Shown here: positions 1 through 12,429 of the stretch, piece after piece
Layout of the letters: every line of letters begins with the position of its first letter
Numbering within the stretch: the first letter of the stretch is position 1
Origin: Gordionus sp. m RMFG-2023
Lineage: Eukaryota; Nematomorpha; Gordioida; Chordodea; Parachordodidae
DNA length: 64,000 nt
Direction: 5' to 3'
Assembly: GCF_954871325.1 (NCBI RefSeq)
Contig: NC_088775.1
Span: 79,709,561-79,773,560 of the forward strand
Notes under the pieces: model-generated
The model's database searches: none
Told to the model about the DNA's origin: nothing
What the model saw: the letters and a program-made list of their open reading frames with translations, nothing else
Position numbers and translations under genes: made by a program

Positions 1-1474
1 TCCAGAGGGAATTCTGTCAGTACATTTAAAAAAAATATATATAATATAAATATAATATTTCTTTTAAGATCGTTTCTTTTACAAACCGGAAATGCAACAT
101 TTTAACCAATTATTTATAATTTGCTTTTCTGAATCCTTGCACATTATTCTTAAATATTATACATATGGGGCAAGGTGGTGAGGGCTTAATCGGACGACCA
201 GTTCAGATGATACAATTCAAATATTCTTTTTGAAAAAAATGCGTTGACTGCATTTAGATAGTTTAGAAATAAAAACAAAAATGCAATCTATTTATTTTGT
301 AGGACAAATCTTTTCAAATGGTCGAGGTCCTAGCTAGCCGGGTATGGTCTAAATGAGGTCAATGATTAGACTATGTAAAATATGTGCTAAAAAATTTGAA
401 AATAATTTAAGATAACGGTTTTTTAGATATTATTTTCATGTCCAAGTGGAGAAAAAAGATATGCCAAAGTATATACGGTACATGGAAACGTTCTGTTGAT
501 TCTATGATGAAATATTTAATCTTTTTTTCAATAACCTTTTTGTTTGATGTCCTATATTCTATAGTAAATTAGCTATATGGAGGAAGGGGGGGGGGTGATC
601 TATCCCATAAAAATAAATTAATGCTTAGCCTTCTCTTATGAACTTGCGTTTTTTATATAGATTAAACAAAATTGTGATACAAAATTAAATAAATCAATAA
701 CACATAAATTAGTCCTTCAAAACAAACATTTATCATAATTTGGTATGATGATTGTGTAAATGATGTATATAAACTTGTATTTATGGGGATTACTTAATTC
801 ATATTACATTAAAATAGATCTAAACTAACTATATCCCTAGTCTTAAAATTTTGCAGTCAAGCAATTTTTTAGAATGTTATATGAAATTTTCCATAAATAA
901 AAACTGGTCACATAATGTATCCATAAATTTTTTATACTTTCCTTAAATTCCGGCCAACCTAAAAAAAATACAACAAAATTTATGAGATGAGCTATTCTAC
1001 ACTTACATATAATTTTTTTTAAACAGCTTTTAAATGAAGATTGACTCTTATTTTATCTTTGTTAGAATAAGCCATAAATAATAAGAATAAGAAAAAATAA
1101 TATTAATTTTTGGGTTAAATGGACCAATTATAATTATACCTAATCATACCTATTAGAAAATTTGAAGGTCAAATATTTAAAATTATAGGCATAATTATTA
1201 AGGAAAAAAAGGTATTCTGGTAAACAAAATCAAAATATAAATCAGGAGATAGCCCCCATTAAGTAATCAGCTTTCCCCATAAAATTCATAATTTAAAAGT
1301 AAAATCAGTAATGTAATTTTTAAGTTGCCGCTTGGGAAAGGGGCTTATATTTATTTTGAATAAATTAGACTAAAATTAATTGTAATACAAACATATAGGG
1401 CAATAATCAGAGTATAAATAAACATGGGCAAACACTTATTCAGTTTATTATTATGGGTAGTACTTCTCAGTAGT
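1..1474. other. AT-rich stretch without recognised gene
   Basis: No coding or RNA feature was recognised here. It is AT-rich with a G-run near 587-597. Because striatin exon 6 ends with a donor at 3132 on the minus strand, this DNA is probably inside a striatin intron, although that depends on the WD40 exons lying beyond the left edge. Confidence 0.4.
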
Positions 1475-1676
1475 CGTTAAATGTCCTTATTTGAGCCAAT
1501 TTTATAAAATGGCTAATTCAATATTTTATCGAAAAAAATATTACGCAAGCCCCAAGATTTTGTTTATAGATGGCATAAATTTTGGACATCTATTAAATAA
1601 ATTTTGAGGCTTAGGAATATTTTCTGGTTAAATATTGAGTTAGCTAGTTTAAAAAATAGGATCGAGCCATTTAACC
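1475..1676. repeat. Palindromic MITE, family M1 (degenerate copy)
   Basis: About 200 bases bounded by inverted ends, roughly GTTAA...TTTGAGCC on the left and GGATCGAGCCATTTAAC on the right. The interior contains ATATTACGCAAGCC and a mirrored GAGGCTTAGGAATATT. The same ends recur at 2157, 32071 and 60664, with partial copies at 24904 and 37065. The best copy is at 32071-32270. No coding capacity; the superfamily cannot be fixed because no clear target duplication is visible. Confidence 0.6.
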
Positions 1677-1779
1677 ACCACTTCTCGGGTATGTTTTTAT
1701 TCTGGTTAAAGATGAAAATTTTCTTTCATTGGTAGAAGTATTACTGGGTAGATTTGCCAAAATATATAATAGAAAAATA

Positions 1780-2625
1780 GTCAAATGATATTTGGAACAT
1801 TAGCTAGTAATTCATCATGTGATACTTTAAAATCCTCACAATAAAAATATGCCAAATATTTAATTTTTACTCTATCAAGATTTGAAATTGATGATTCTGT
1901 GGCAATAATATTTGCAGATTTATAAGTGCTCCCGATTAATCAAGAACCTTTCAATCATTTGAGATATAAAAGTATTTAAGACAGAGATAATGAGATTTAT
2001 TTTATGGTATCAACGACTCTATATTATTTTGGATCAATAAGCTTGTTTTGCTGTGAGTTGAGGAAGGCAAATATTAAATTTATAGATCTCTGCTTTTGAC
2101 TCAACAATGACATTTAATTTATGAAATTCATAATAATATAATGCTTTCAGTAATATTGCTAAACAGCTCGATTTGAGCCAAATTTTAAAACTGATATGTT
2201 AGCCAGAAAAATATTGCTTAAGCCTAACACTAATAGATGCCCAAACCTTTGTGCCATATATGAGGAAAGTGCCCAGGCTTGCATATTGAAAATTTGCTCA
2301 AATCGAGCCATTTAACAAGCTAGTTGAGCTATTCTCATGCAATGTAATTTTTTTTGAAATTTACTTTAGTTTATTAGTGAAAAAGTTTCAAATGATTTGA
2401 TAGGAAATATAATCAATATATTGCTAAGGAAAATTTGAAATCAATATTAATTCATAAATTAGGACATATTTATTTCTGCTATGAATGTAAATTGGAATAT
2501 ATATGTGATAAGATATAGGGTTCTTTCTTTCTCAGTGATATTTTTAATTTATTTAGCTGAAATATAAATTTATTTTTTGGCTTGTGGGTGGGGCTGGGAG
2601 TTGTCCCCTTCTGGGCCAGCTCATT
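1780..2625 (-). mobile_element. Decayed hAT relic (same family as copies at 20809 and 55165)
   Basis: The stretch 1800-2145 is a diverged match to the interior of the two better hAT copies: it shares the string around GCTTTTGACTCAACAAT, the preceding GAGGAAGGCAAATATTAAA, and the CATCATRWGATACTTTAA region. At 2575-2605 it shares TTTTTTGGCTT followed by a G-rich stretch and TGTCCCC, like the right end of those copies. The remnant is too decayed to translate, and an M1 MITE interrupts it. Boundaries are approximate. Confidence 0.45.
2157..2316. repeat. Palindromic MITE, family M1, inside the hAT relic
   Basis: Left end GCTAAACAGCTCGATTTGAG and right end GCTCAAATCGAGCCATTTAA are near-perfect inverted repeats and match the M1 copy at 32071. 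It separates two blocks of the hAT relic, so it appears to have inserted into it. Confidence 0.6.
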
Positions 2626-3132
2626 TGTAGAGAATTTTTAAAATTTTTAGACAAGGTGGGGCTAAACCCATTTTAAAATTCTTAGCAGGCAGATTGATCT
2701 CTAATGAGAATTATTATAAAAAGTATTCCATAAAATGTTTAAAATGTCACTTTAAATATCTAATTTGATTAAAATATAATTTCAATGATACTAACCATCA
2801 GTGTTGTTAATTAGCTAAGTCAAGACAAAAAGGATAATCTCATTTAGAGAATTTAGTTATAAAAAAAATCTAGACTGACAACTCATAATCAGGTTTCAGT
2901 ATTTGAGTAAATTAGAGGTCAATATTTATAACTAAATCCATATGCATGTTGGCTAAACCCCACATGCAATATATGGCTAAATTTTAAATTTGATCAATAT
3001 ATAGAGGTGATCAAAATTTTATAGAATAATTTTGTTAGGATCAGATTTATAACATGAGATTGGATGGGATCAAACTAAGTTGGTCATCTTTGAAAAAAAA
3101 ATTTGTATATATAATATTGATTTTAAACTTAC
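2626..3132. other. Probable striatin intron 6, no recognised feature
   Basis: This lies directly downstream (minus strand) of a GTAAGT donor at the end of striatin exon 6. Nothing else was recognised. Confidence 0.4.
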
Positions 3133-4235
3133 TTATCTATTTTTTGGTCTTTGTTATATTTATTAGAACCTAGCATCATTTCTTCTGAAGGGAAGTTAGT
3201 AGAATTTTGATTTTTATCTAAAAATTAACATGTTTAAAAAAAATAATAATAATATTAATACTTTGATTTATATCATTATTTAAACTTTTTTGGTAAAAAA
3301 AGTGTTGTGATACTCTGGGAGATTTGTAATCATTTATGTCTGAGTCAAATACATATTTTATGTTTCTATCCATATCGAGTGAATTGTTCTCAATATTATT
3401 GGAAGAAATCGGCTGATTAATTGAAGGTAGAGAAAAGTCATAATTTTTTTCTAGGTTTAAATTATTAAAATAGTCATTTTCATTATTAAATTTTTCATGT
3501 GCATATTGTGTAGGATTATTTGAGTAATTATTTGACAATCCCAATAGAGTACGAACAGTCTGTGTTCTTGCTTCTATAACAGAGTCTGCATAACCAATTT
3601 CTTTTAAGTATCTAAACTCCAAATATAAAATATGGTGTAATTTTTAATAATATAACTGTTGGAGTAGTTGTCGCCCTTGCTTAGATGGAATTTCTGTAAA
3701 AAGATCATTTTCTTTAAGTTGGGAGATTATATTTGAATCTTCAGCTGACATATAGTGTAATTAATAATTTAATAAAATTTTACTTTCATCTTCCATAACA
3801 TTTTGATCATCATCTATGCCACATTTTAGTTTATTATATTTCGATCTACATTCAATTTAGATTAGTTAATAAATATTTTGATAACCTTTCTTGAATTAAA
3901 GCATATTCTAACATTTTGATTCTCCTTATCATATCCTTTTTAATGTTTTCCTGCCCTTTTCTTTCTCCTTGTAAAAATGAAATTTTGGCCTATTAACATA
4001 ATTGAGGACAAAATAATAAAAATTTTATTACATATAACTCAGCCTTTTCTATTTCCCATTGAGATTTTTCAATTTCAAATTTGGTCCATTGATGTTCTAA
4101 ATAATGTATAATACCGGGTAACGAGTAATTATAAGAGTAAGTATTTGTATCATTTAATAAATTATTCGATGCTAAGTTTTGAGTTTTATCATCATGATGC
4201 ACATTAAGATCAAATTCTTCAGATGTTTCTTGCAT
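3133..4235 (-). CDS. STRN: Striatin, N-terminal half (six exons, continues off the left edge)
   Basis: Striatin is the PP2A regulatory (B''') scaffold of the STRIPAK kinase-phosphatase complex, binding caveolin and calmodulin in its N-terminal half and partners through a C-terminal WD40 propeller. Six exons can be read: 4032-4235, 3886-3989, 3784-3845, 3657-3744, 3286-3611 and 3133-3217. All six have GT-AG borders and matching phases. The start is the ATG at 4235 (MQETSEEFDL). Family blocks are clear: YSLPGIIHYLEHQWTKFE and QWEIEKAELYAK (caveolin-binding and coiled-coil start), FLQGERKGQENIKKD, RRIKMLEYALIQER, KQGRQLLQQYLKEIGYAD and VRTLLGLSNN. About 290 residues are visible. The asparagine-rich linker after LLGLS is unlike vertebrate striatin. 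The WD40 repeats were not found and should lie beyond position 1. Introns are only 42, 40, 39, 45 and 68 bases. Confidence 0.93.
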
Positions 4236-5117
4236 TAATTCTTGCACACAATTAAAAAAAAATAAAAGTGGATATTTGAAATAAACATCCACCAAATATT
4301 AACATTTTAAGATAGCCCATATGAAATTCAAATTCCTAATTATTATAAATAGCTTATAGCCCGTCAAGAATAGCCGTGAATTATAATTTTCTCCTTATGA
4401 TTATAGTTGAGTCAGAAATTTCACCTTTATTTGATGATATATAATTCTGAGATCAGGTAATCTTATGAGGTGTGTGAATCAGAATTTTATCATTATTTGT
4501 AGTGTTTAGGAATAATTACAAAAAAAGATTGTTTTCTATCAAATTAATTTAATTTTATGTAGTCAAATCCCAGCTATTATATTAAAATAAGAACTATCTA
4601 TAATTTTAGGTGAAGGCCAATTTTTTGCCACATATATAATCTTGACCGACCATACACCATAATATTTTATTATGTGTTATGACAAATATAAAAAATAAAT
4701 ATATAGAATATATTTATAGGTAAATAACCTTTTTAAGTAGTAGCGCCACTGGAGGGGGGGGGAAAGGCGGATTGAAAAATCACTCAAAGTTATGACTTTT
4801 TTTATATCAAATGTAATTATGGATAATGTTAACTAAAAAAAGGTAAAAGAAGGTAATTTTTAAAATAATTATAAAAAAATTTTCTGAGCTCTATGTAATT
4901 GTTTATTAATTTATATATTATATAAATTTTATTGCAAATTCAAACCTCCTAGTGTTATATACAATATGATACATAGTATTTTCATTATATCAATTATATT
5001 ACAATATTCAAAATTAATTTTCTTATTTAATTTATTTCTAAATAGATAAATCGTCATATAAATTTCAAGATAAAAGCATTATATAAATTTATAAAATCAA
5101 AATAAAATTATTTACCT
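4236..5117. other. Region upstream of striatin, no further gene seen
   Basis: AT-rich DNA that should contain the striatin 5' UTR and promoter on the minus strand; no motif can be assigned. A short GC-richer patch with a run of nine Gs at about 4741-4770 (GTAGCGCCACTGGAGG) may be a transposon end, unproven. Confidence 0.35.
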
Positions 5118-5660
5118 TGATCATAGTACAAAAAAGTATAAGAATCATTTATTTTTATTTCATGGATAACAAATAATGATGCAAACATTAATCATTAAGC
5201 ATTATAAAAAGTAAATTGTTAGAATTGTTGCAGTGAACACAATTTCAATCCATATTTTTCTCTATAACTTAATTTTTGACTCCAATAATAAGAGGTATAA
5301 GGGCAGACCTGATTTTGCCATGATTCATTAATAAGTGGTTTGCCCAGGTTTTCCCAATTTCCCTTATTACAAATTCATGTTTTTTGTATGTTTAGTAGGA
5401 GTTAACCCGTAGACTAATTGGTAAATCAGATATTTCATTTCCCTTTCATTAATTATAAATTTAATATCTCCGGGCTTAGGAAAAATTTTTCAAAATTATT
5501 ATGTGTTGAACTGGGTTAAAAATTATTCCTCAAAATTAATATTGGCTTGGTTTTCAAAAATATTAGGGATTGAGCTGGGCTTGGGAAAATTTTTAAAAAT
5601 TATCAAGGTCTTGGATGCTTGGAAATTTTTTTCAAATATTATAGGCCTGAACCTAGCTTA
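5118..5660. repeat. Long direct repeat, left copy
   Basis: This block is repeated, diverged, at about 11652-12165. Both contain ATCATTTATTTTTATTTCAT, AACAAATAATGATGCAAACA and AGGGCAGACCTGATTTTG, then degenerate short repeats of the form GGGCTTGGGAAAATTTTT. It is probably an old interspersed or tandemly duplicated repeat. The gypsy element sits between the two copies. No coding potential. Confidence 0.7.
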
Positions 5661-5873
5661 GGATTTTTTAATGTTAAATGTTAGTCTTATACAGTAATAT
5701 TTTTATAAAGAAATATATTTTGATTCAAAAGTTTTCAGTAACCTAAAAAATGTAGAGATCATTTTTTTTTAAAAATTAGCCTAAATTTATTTGGCAAGAA
5801 AAACAAATTTCTTAAAAAATATATAAATAAATGGCATATAGGTTTTATAAGTATTGAATGGCATTTATGTAAT

Positions 5874-6180
5874 TGTAGAGTAACATGAATATGTGCACAA
5901 AGGTAAAAAGGTGTTTATTTATATTTAACTTTATTAATACTATTAATACTATTTTTTCCATTTCACACTTCTATTATATACATTTTTTATAAGTCCAAAT
6001 TAGAATATAAACGAAATACAAAAAAGTAAAATAATATTAAAAAAGTAAGGTTACGCCGTTTATAAAATAAAATTAGATTATAACAAATAACAAAAATTAT
6101 ATTATATAAATAATAAAAATTAGATTATAAAAAATTCAAAAACAAAAAGAATTCAAAAACAAAAAGTATATAACGCAACA
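5874..6180 (-). repeat. 3' LTR of Ty3/gypsy element 1
   Basis: A 307-base terminal repeat that starts TGTAGAG and ends CGCAACA on the plus strand (TG...CA). It is almost identical to 11171-11478. It is preceded by GTAAT (5869-5873), which recurs directly after the other LTR as the 5-base target duplication. A purine-rich tract lies just inside on the minus strand (AGAAGAGGGAGAA, 6181-6193). Confidence 0.93.
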
Positions 6181-9100
6181 TTCTCCCTCTTCTGATAATT
6201 TCATCGGAGAAGTCATAGAGAGTTTGTTGTCCAAGTGGTTTATCATTTTGGTAATCAAGTTGTATCACAAATCATCATAACGTTGGCTTGTCCCAATCGT
6301 TGGTTTGATCAATTCGATTTTGCACGTTGGTTTGTTTAATCACAAGCTTGATATCCATATCGTAAATTGTCTCCATTAATCATAGCTTGTTTGATAGTAC
6401 TCAATTGTTATTATCATTTTTCCGAAATTGTTATTATCATAAATAAGTTGCAAATAAGAAATAATAGTTCATCATAAGAATAAATGAAGAATGATAAATC
6501 AATAAGATTGTTATATTTTTAGCGTTTTAATTTTTTGCGTTTTAATATAAGCGTTTTAATATTTAATTTAGTTTATGCAATTTAACATTTATTTTATATT
6601 TTAAGTTACATAGTCTTTTAAATAAGCAGGTTTTTTTTAATTCGCACAGGTCTAAAGATAGGTGTTATATCGTTATTATCAGTAATTTTTATATTTTTGT
6701 CCATACTTCCCTCCTTAAAAGAATCCTTAGAGTCATAGTTAATAATTGTGTTAAAACAGTTTCTAATTCTTATTTGATCTAAATGTCTCCTCAAAATACC
6801 TTTCTCAGTCTTAATTTGGAACATCATATCACTTTCTTTATGTGTGATCATACCTTTGCACCATTTATCATCACCTTGTATTTTATACCAAACAAAATCT
6901 CCTACATTAAAAGTTCTATTTCGTGGTAAAGTAACGTTTATTTTATTCTCCTTCTCCTCCATCGGTTTTAATACGTCCCATTTAATTATAATATCTCGAT
7001 TAAACATTCTCTGTGATGGTGTAACTCCTGTAGTATCATTACGCGTATTTCTGTAATTAAGTAAAAATTTGCTAAGTGCGATATCTGGGTCTATTTTAAT
7101 ATTCCTTTTCATATGTGTTTTGAACGTTCTAACCATGCGTTCAACCTGGCCATTATTGCTGGTGATAAGCAGATGTAAGCACATGTTTAATACCAAAATT
7201 TTTGCAAAATTTTTCAAAATCGTTACTCGTAAAGTTAGTGCCGTTATCAGTAACTATAGTTTCAGGTATTCCGTATAGAAATAGTTTTAAAGATTTCTTT
7301 TAAAGTAACATCAGTCGTAATATTTTTAACAGGAATAATAATAGGAAATTTGCTGTAGGCATCGACTATTATCAACCAATTTTTTGTGAAAAACGGACCC
7401 GCATAATCTATATGTATCCTTTCAAACGGTTTGGTTGCCGAAACCCATGGTTTTTGTATCTTTATAGGATTATCATGATATATATTACAATCGTCACAAC
7501 CTTTCACTTCCATAACGATATCATTATTTATACCAGGACACCACATGTAATCTTTGGCTAAGGATTTGATTTTTCCTGCTCCCAAGTGACCTTCATGTAA
7601 TGACTGTAGTATAGTTTTTCTCATAGAAGACGGAATTATGATTTTATTGCTTTTGTAAAGACAATCCTTAATTATACTTAATTCCAATTCAATGTTTTTA
7701 TAAATATTATTCATTATAGGTCTGTTGTTATTAAAATCATTTATGACTTGTTTTAATTCCGTATCTTTCAAAGTTTCATCACGAATTTGATCAAAATTAA
7801 TAGGTAAATCCTCCAATTCATTTATTATGGTTACATCTTCAATAGTTTCATCACGACATTCTTGTGGTAATCTTGAAAGGCAATCAGGAACAACATTATA
7901 TTTACCGGCTTTATACTTTATATTAAAATCATATCCTCCTAATGTAATATTCCACTTCTGGAGTCTTAACGACATAGTGCTATTATCCTTAAAACCCTTG
8001 GTGAAGATGTGAACTAGAGGTTTATGGTCAGTAATAATTGTAAATTTTGTGCCCATTAAATATTCCTGAAATCTCTTTATGGCGAACATTATAGCGAGAG
8101 CCTCACGCTCAATATTGGTATAGTTCATTTCAGATTTTAATAAAGTTCTCGACGCGAAAGCTATAGGTTTTTCTTTACCATCTTTTTCAATATGAAATAG
8201 TACAGCTCCTAAACCACATTTTGATGCGTCAGTGGCTATCCCTATAGGTAATTCAGGGTTAAAATATGTCAAAGCAGGTGGAAGACTAATTAACTTCTTT
8301 AGTCATTAAAACTTTTAGAGTGTTCTAGGTTCCAAGCCCATTTTTCTTTATTGACAATCTTATAAAGAGGATCGGCAATTTCCGCAAAATTGTTCAAAAT
8401 TTTCTATAGTAGCCAGCCATTCCCAGAAATGTTGATAATTCAGCAGCTGATTTTGGTTCTGGCATATTAATTATTGCTTCAATTTTGTCGTGATTAGCAT
8501 GAATCCCCTTAGCGTCAATATCATGACCCAGGAACCTCACTTTGTTTTTAAAGAACGCACTTTTATTAAAGTTAGGTATTAGCCCATACGATGATATCCT
8601 ATCAAATACTTTTTTATGTTGTTTAGGTGGGCTTCATCGTTTTTTCCAGTTATAAGTAAATCATCAATATAAAATATAACGTCATCCATGTCACCGAAAA
8701 TTTGATCCATAATCTGTTGAAAAATTGCAGATGAGGTCTTAAGCCCAAAAGGAAGTCTAGTAAATTGGTAATATCCCTTATGCGTAGATATGGTTAAAAT
8801 ATTTCTGCAACTTTTATCAATTGGAATCTGTAAGAAAGCATTTTTAAAGTCAATCTTCGTAAATTTCTTCCGAAAGTTTAGCAATTAGATCATTAATTCG
8901 TGGTAGAGGGTATCTAAAGTCTTCTAGAGCTGGGTTTACAGTATCCTTAAAATCAGCGCAAAGCCTAATGCTCCCATCTTCTTTGTAGACAGCGGTAACA
9001 GGACTTGCCCATCGGACATCATTCACCGGCTCAATTATTTTATCATGTATCCATTTTTTGAGTTCATTACTAACAAGATTTTTTTTTGAATAAGGGATAC

Positions 9101-10760
9101 GTCTAGGCGGTATAATTTTAGGTTGGGCATCACTTCTTAAATGTAACTTGACACTTGCTTTGTTGATTGGCCCATTAGTTAATTTCGATTCACACTCTTT
9201 AATCAATTTTTTTATTTCATCTTCATAATTAGTGTCAATATTTGCTATAAATATATTTAAAATATTTTTGAAAGCATTGATCCACATACGTCCCAACAAG
9301 GCATTTTTCCTTGACTCAACCACTACCGCTTGTAAATATTTGGAAATACCATCATAAGTCACTTTAACTTGAGTAGTTCCTATGATTTTGATTAATTTCC
9401 CATCATAAGCCGTGAGTTGTAGCTCGGATTTCTTAAGATCTCTAATACCAAGTTTTTTAGCCAGACCATGAGGTATAATAGTGTATTTGGATCCAGTGTC
9501 CACTTGCATACAAGTAACAATGTCGTTCACTTTTAAAGTAGTCATAAAAGCGTTATCTTTGTCATTAATCATATCGCCAGATAAATTGTTGACATTAAAA
9601 TCATTATCATCTTTGTTCTTTGTAGAGTCGCCTTTTTCTTCAATAATTTCTTCAATATTCATGTTGTAATCATTATTGTATTGTATTTGCTTTCTATTAT
9701 TTTCGTCGCCACTTCTATAATTATTTGAGTTGTTGTTATATTGTATTTGCTTTCTCTGATTATTATCATTACCTCTATAATTATTTGAGTTGTTGTTATA
9801 TTGTATTTGCTTTCTCTGATTATTATCATTACCTCTATAATTATTTGAATTGTTGTAATAAGATTGGTGATTGTTACGATTTCCGTCACCGTATTGGATT
9901 TGTTTTCTTTGATTATTATCATACCATGTATTATTTCTACCATAATTCGATTAATTATTATTATTATAGCGATAATTGTTATAGTTATAATTGTTATAAT
10001 TATCGTGGTATCGCGAATTATTATTACCATAATTGTATCTAAAATTATTATTGTGATTCCCATTTCTATATCTATTATCATAATTATTTCTAAAATTATT
10101 TCTAAAATTATTATCACTTCTACTGCAAAAATTTTTATCTTTATCGGACTTTTTATCCTTATTTATATAACTTATATCATTATCCTCCGACTTAATATTA
10201 CTAGAATCCAATTTCACCCCTAATTCCACCATCTGATTCAATGTAAGGTCAAAATTTTTGGAAAATTTGTATTTAATCTTATCGTTTGAGGTAGATGTCC
10301 GTAATTTCTCTTTTAATCTACTATCGTCCAAAAAATTACATTTCTTATGAAGTTTCGATACTCTAATGTACCACAGCATAAAACTCTCTGATGAGTTTTG
10401 TTGAAGAAGATTAAATTTATTAATTAAAGTATTTAAATTTAGCGCTGGTAAAAGATAGGTTAACTTTTTAATCACAATTTTAAGATCTAAAATATCGGTA
10501 TCAGAACAAATTGCCTTAATGTCGTCAAAAACTTCGTCTGATAAATTATTAAGCAAAGTATTAATTTTAATAGAGTCCGATAATGTACTGGTCGAAAAGT
10601 AATTTAATATTCTGTCTAAATAAATTTCAGTAAGAGGACCCACTAACTTAGGGATCTTATGTGTAAATTCTTGTTTAATTTCCATATTTAATTAATAAGA
10701 CACATAAATAAGCAATTATAACATTTATTATTTTATTAATTCAAGTTTTGGTATAACTAT

Positions 10761-10997
10761 TTATGTTTTAACGAATATACAAATTAATTCAATGAAATCA
10801 CTATCGCTGTAAATATAGTGTTTCCCGTTTAATAATTCAAAGCAATTTATCATGTCTCTTAAATTCATAAATTCAAACAGTACATCCTCCGTACCGTTTA
10901 TCCTAGAAAAGTTGACATCGCAATTATAAGTTAAATCAAATAGAATATCGTAGATGGAAATTTGATGGGGTACATTTAGTACTTTGAAGGCAAACAT
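10761..10997 (-). CDS. RRM-like small ORF ahead of gag in gypsy element 1
   Basis: A 78-residue ORF, open from Met to stop, lying between the 5' LTR and gag in the same orientation. Its pattern fits an RNA-recognition motif fold: strand FKVLNVP, helix ISIYDILFDLTY, strand VNFSRI, strand EDVLFEF, helix LRDMINCFELLNG, strand YIYSDSDFIEL. The aromatic RNP residues of classical RRMs are only partly present. Ty3/gypsy elements do not normally carry such an ORF; RRM domains are known from ORF1 of many LINEs. A role in binding the element's RNA is inference. It could instead be a captured host fragment or a chance ORF in a leader. No known gene name is assigned. Confidence 0.5.
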   Translation of the reverse strand: MFAFKVLNVPHQISIYDILFDLTYNCDVNFSRINGTEDVLFEFMNLRDMINCFELLNGKHYIYSDSDFIELICIFVKT

Positions 10998-11170
10998 AAT
11001 TGATGAAAATAATTTTGAAATGACTTACCCTTTTTTTATCCATCTTATATAGAATTGTTTGTACAATTTTATAATTTTTTTTATTAACCATATTTACAAA
11101 GGGAAAAAAATTTTATTTTTAAAAAAAAATTTCCATGAGGCGAGTTTCTTTTGCCAAAACTGGAGCACCA

Positions 11171-11478
11171 TGTAGAGTAACATGAATATGTGCACAAAGG
11201 TAAAAAGGTGTTTATTTATATTTAACTTTATTAATACTATTAATACTATTTTTTCCATTTCACACTTCTATTATATACATTTTTTATAAGTCCAAATTAG
11301 AATATAAACGAAATACAAAAAAGTAAAATAATATTAAAAAAGTAAGGTTACGCCGTTTATAAAATAAAATTAGATTATAACAAATAACAAAAATTAGATT
11401 ATATAAATAATAAAAATTAGATTATAAAAAATTCAAAAAACAAAAAGAATTCAAAAACAAAAAGTATATAACGCAACA
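11171..11478 (-). repeat. 5' LTR of Ty3/gypsy element 1
   Basis: A 308-base terminal repeat differing from 5874-6180 by only about one substitution and one extra base, which implies a recent insertion. It is followed by GTAAT (11479-11483), the right half of the target duplication. Confidence 0.93.
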
Positions 11479-11651
11479 GTAATTTAAATAGATAGCATTT
11501 TTTTTTACTTAACATAAAGATATAGATAGCCCTTATCAAATTCTTTGATAAATAATTTCGGAAATGCAAGACATACACTAAATTTATCTGATGAAAAACA
11601 ACAATAACCCAATATAATAAACAACAATTTATTTTTTAGATATAATTTTAA

Positions 11652-12165
11652 TTGATCTTAGTACAAAAAGTATAAGAATCATTTATTTTTATTTCATGGA
11701 TAACAAATAATGATGCAAACATTAATTATTAAATATTATAAAAAATAAATTTTGTTAGAATTGTTGCATTGGACATAATTTTAATCCATATTTCTCCATA
11801 ACTTAATTTTTGGGGTTATCTCCAATAAAACGAAGTAGGATTTGATATTTCTTATTATAATATTAGGGCAGACCTGATTTTGTCATGATTCTCTAATAAG
11901 TGGTTTGCCCAGGCTTTCCCAGTTTCCCTTATTACGAATTCACATGTTTTTTTTATATGTATTCTAGAAATAAGTCATAGACTAATTGGTAAATCAGAGA
12001 TTTTCCCTTCATTAATAATAAATTTAATATCTCCGCGCTTGGGAAAAATTTTTCAAAATTATTATTGGTTGGACTGGGCTTAAAAAATATTTCTCAAAAT
12101 TAATATTGGCTTGGTTTTCAAAATTATTAGGAATTGAGCTGGGCTTGAGAATTTTTTTTAAAATT
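11652..12165. repeat. Long direct repeat, right copy
   Basis: Diverged second copy of 5118-5660, with the same order of blocks but about 40 additional bases near 11815-11865. It lies 170 bases beyond the gypsy right end. Confidence 0.7.
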
Positions 12166-12283
12166 ATATATCAAAAATTATCTAAAAATATTTAAATTTT
12201 GATTAAATTTTTCTTTTAAATCTTAAAACAATATATTTTAAATTTTAATACTATTTAAATTAACCAATATAAATTTTTTTTTT

Positions 12284-12422
12284 AAAGTATCTGTATCTTT
12301 TTTAATACAAAGTTGGTTAAGATACAAATACTTTTAAATAATATGTATCTTAGATACTGGATACAAGATACTTTCCAAAATTTTAAAAAAAATACAAATA
12401 TCCGCGATACTGCCCAACCCTG
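12284..12422. repeat. hAT-like MITE fragment with GATAC repeats
   Basis: Ends in ATACTGCCCAACCCTG, the complement of CAGGGTTGGGCAGTAT, a terminal sequence typical of hAT MITEs. The interior consists of repeated AAGTATCTGTATC and GATACAAGATAC words. Related pieces lie at 49863 and 52130. Only the right half seems preserved. Confidence 0.55.
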
Positions 12423-12429
12423 GCTATAA

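Larger units (their letters stand above)
5874..11478 (-). mobile_element. Ty3/gypsy LTR retrotransposon 1 (fossil, recent insertion)
   Basis: A 5.6-kb element on the minus strand with near-identical LTRs and a GTAAT duplication at 5869-5873 and 11479-11483, so the insertion is young. Order from the 5' LTR: primer-binding site beginning TGGTGCTCCAG next to the LTR (about 11152-11170), an extra small ORF (10761-10997), gag with an Asn/Tyr-rich nucleocapsid-like tail (about 10685-9660), aspartic protease (about 9540-9260), reverse transcriptase with a YIDD box (about 9000-8300), RNase H (about 8270-7880), integrase with a zinc-binding start and core (about 7650-6620), then a noncoding leader and polypurine tract. 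The pol order RT-RNase H-integrase gives the Ty3/gypsy family. It is broken, with about four breaks. The gag tail holds roughly 60-base tandem repeats at 9725-9850. Confidence 0.93.

Noticed and set aside
9725-10223. Plus-strand ORFs rich in Tyr, Cys and Ile
   Set aside because: They are complements of the Asn/Tyr-rich, tandemly repeated nucleocapsid-like tail of gypsy element 1 gag.
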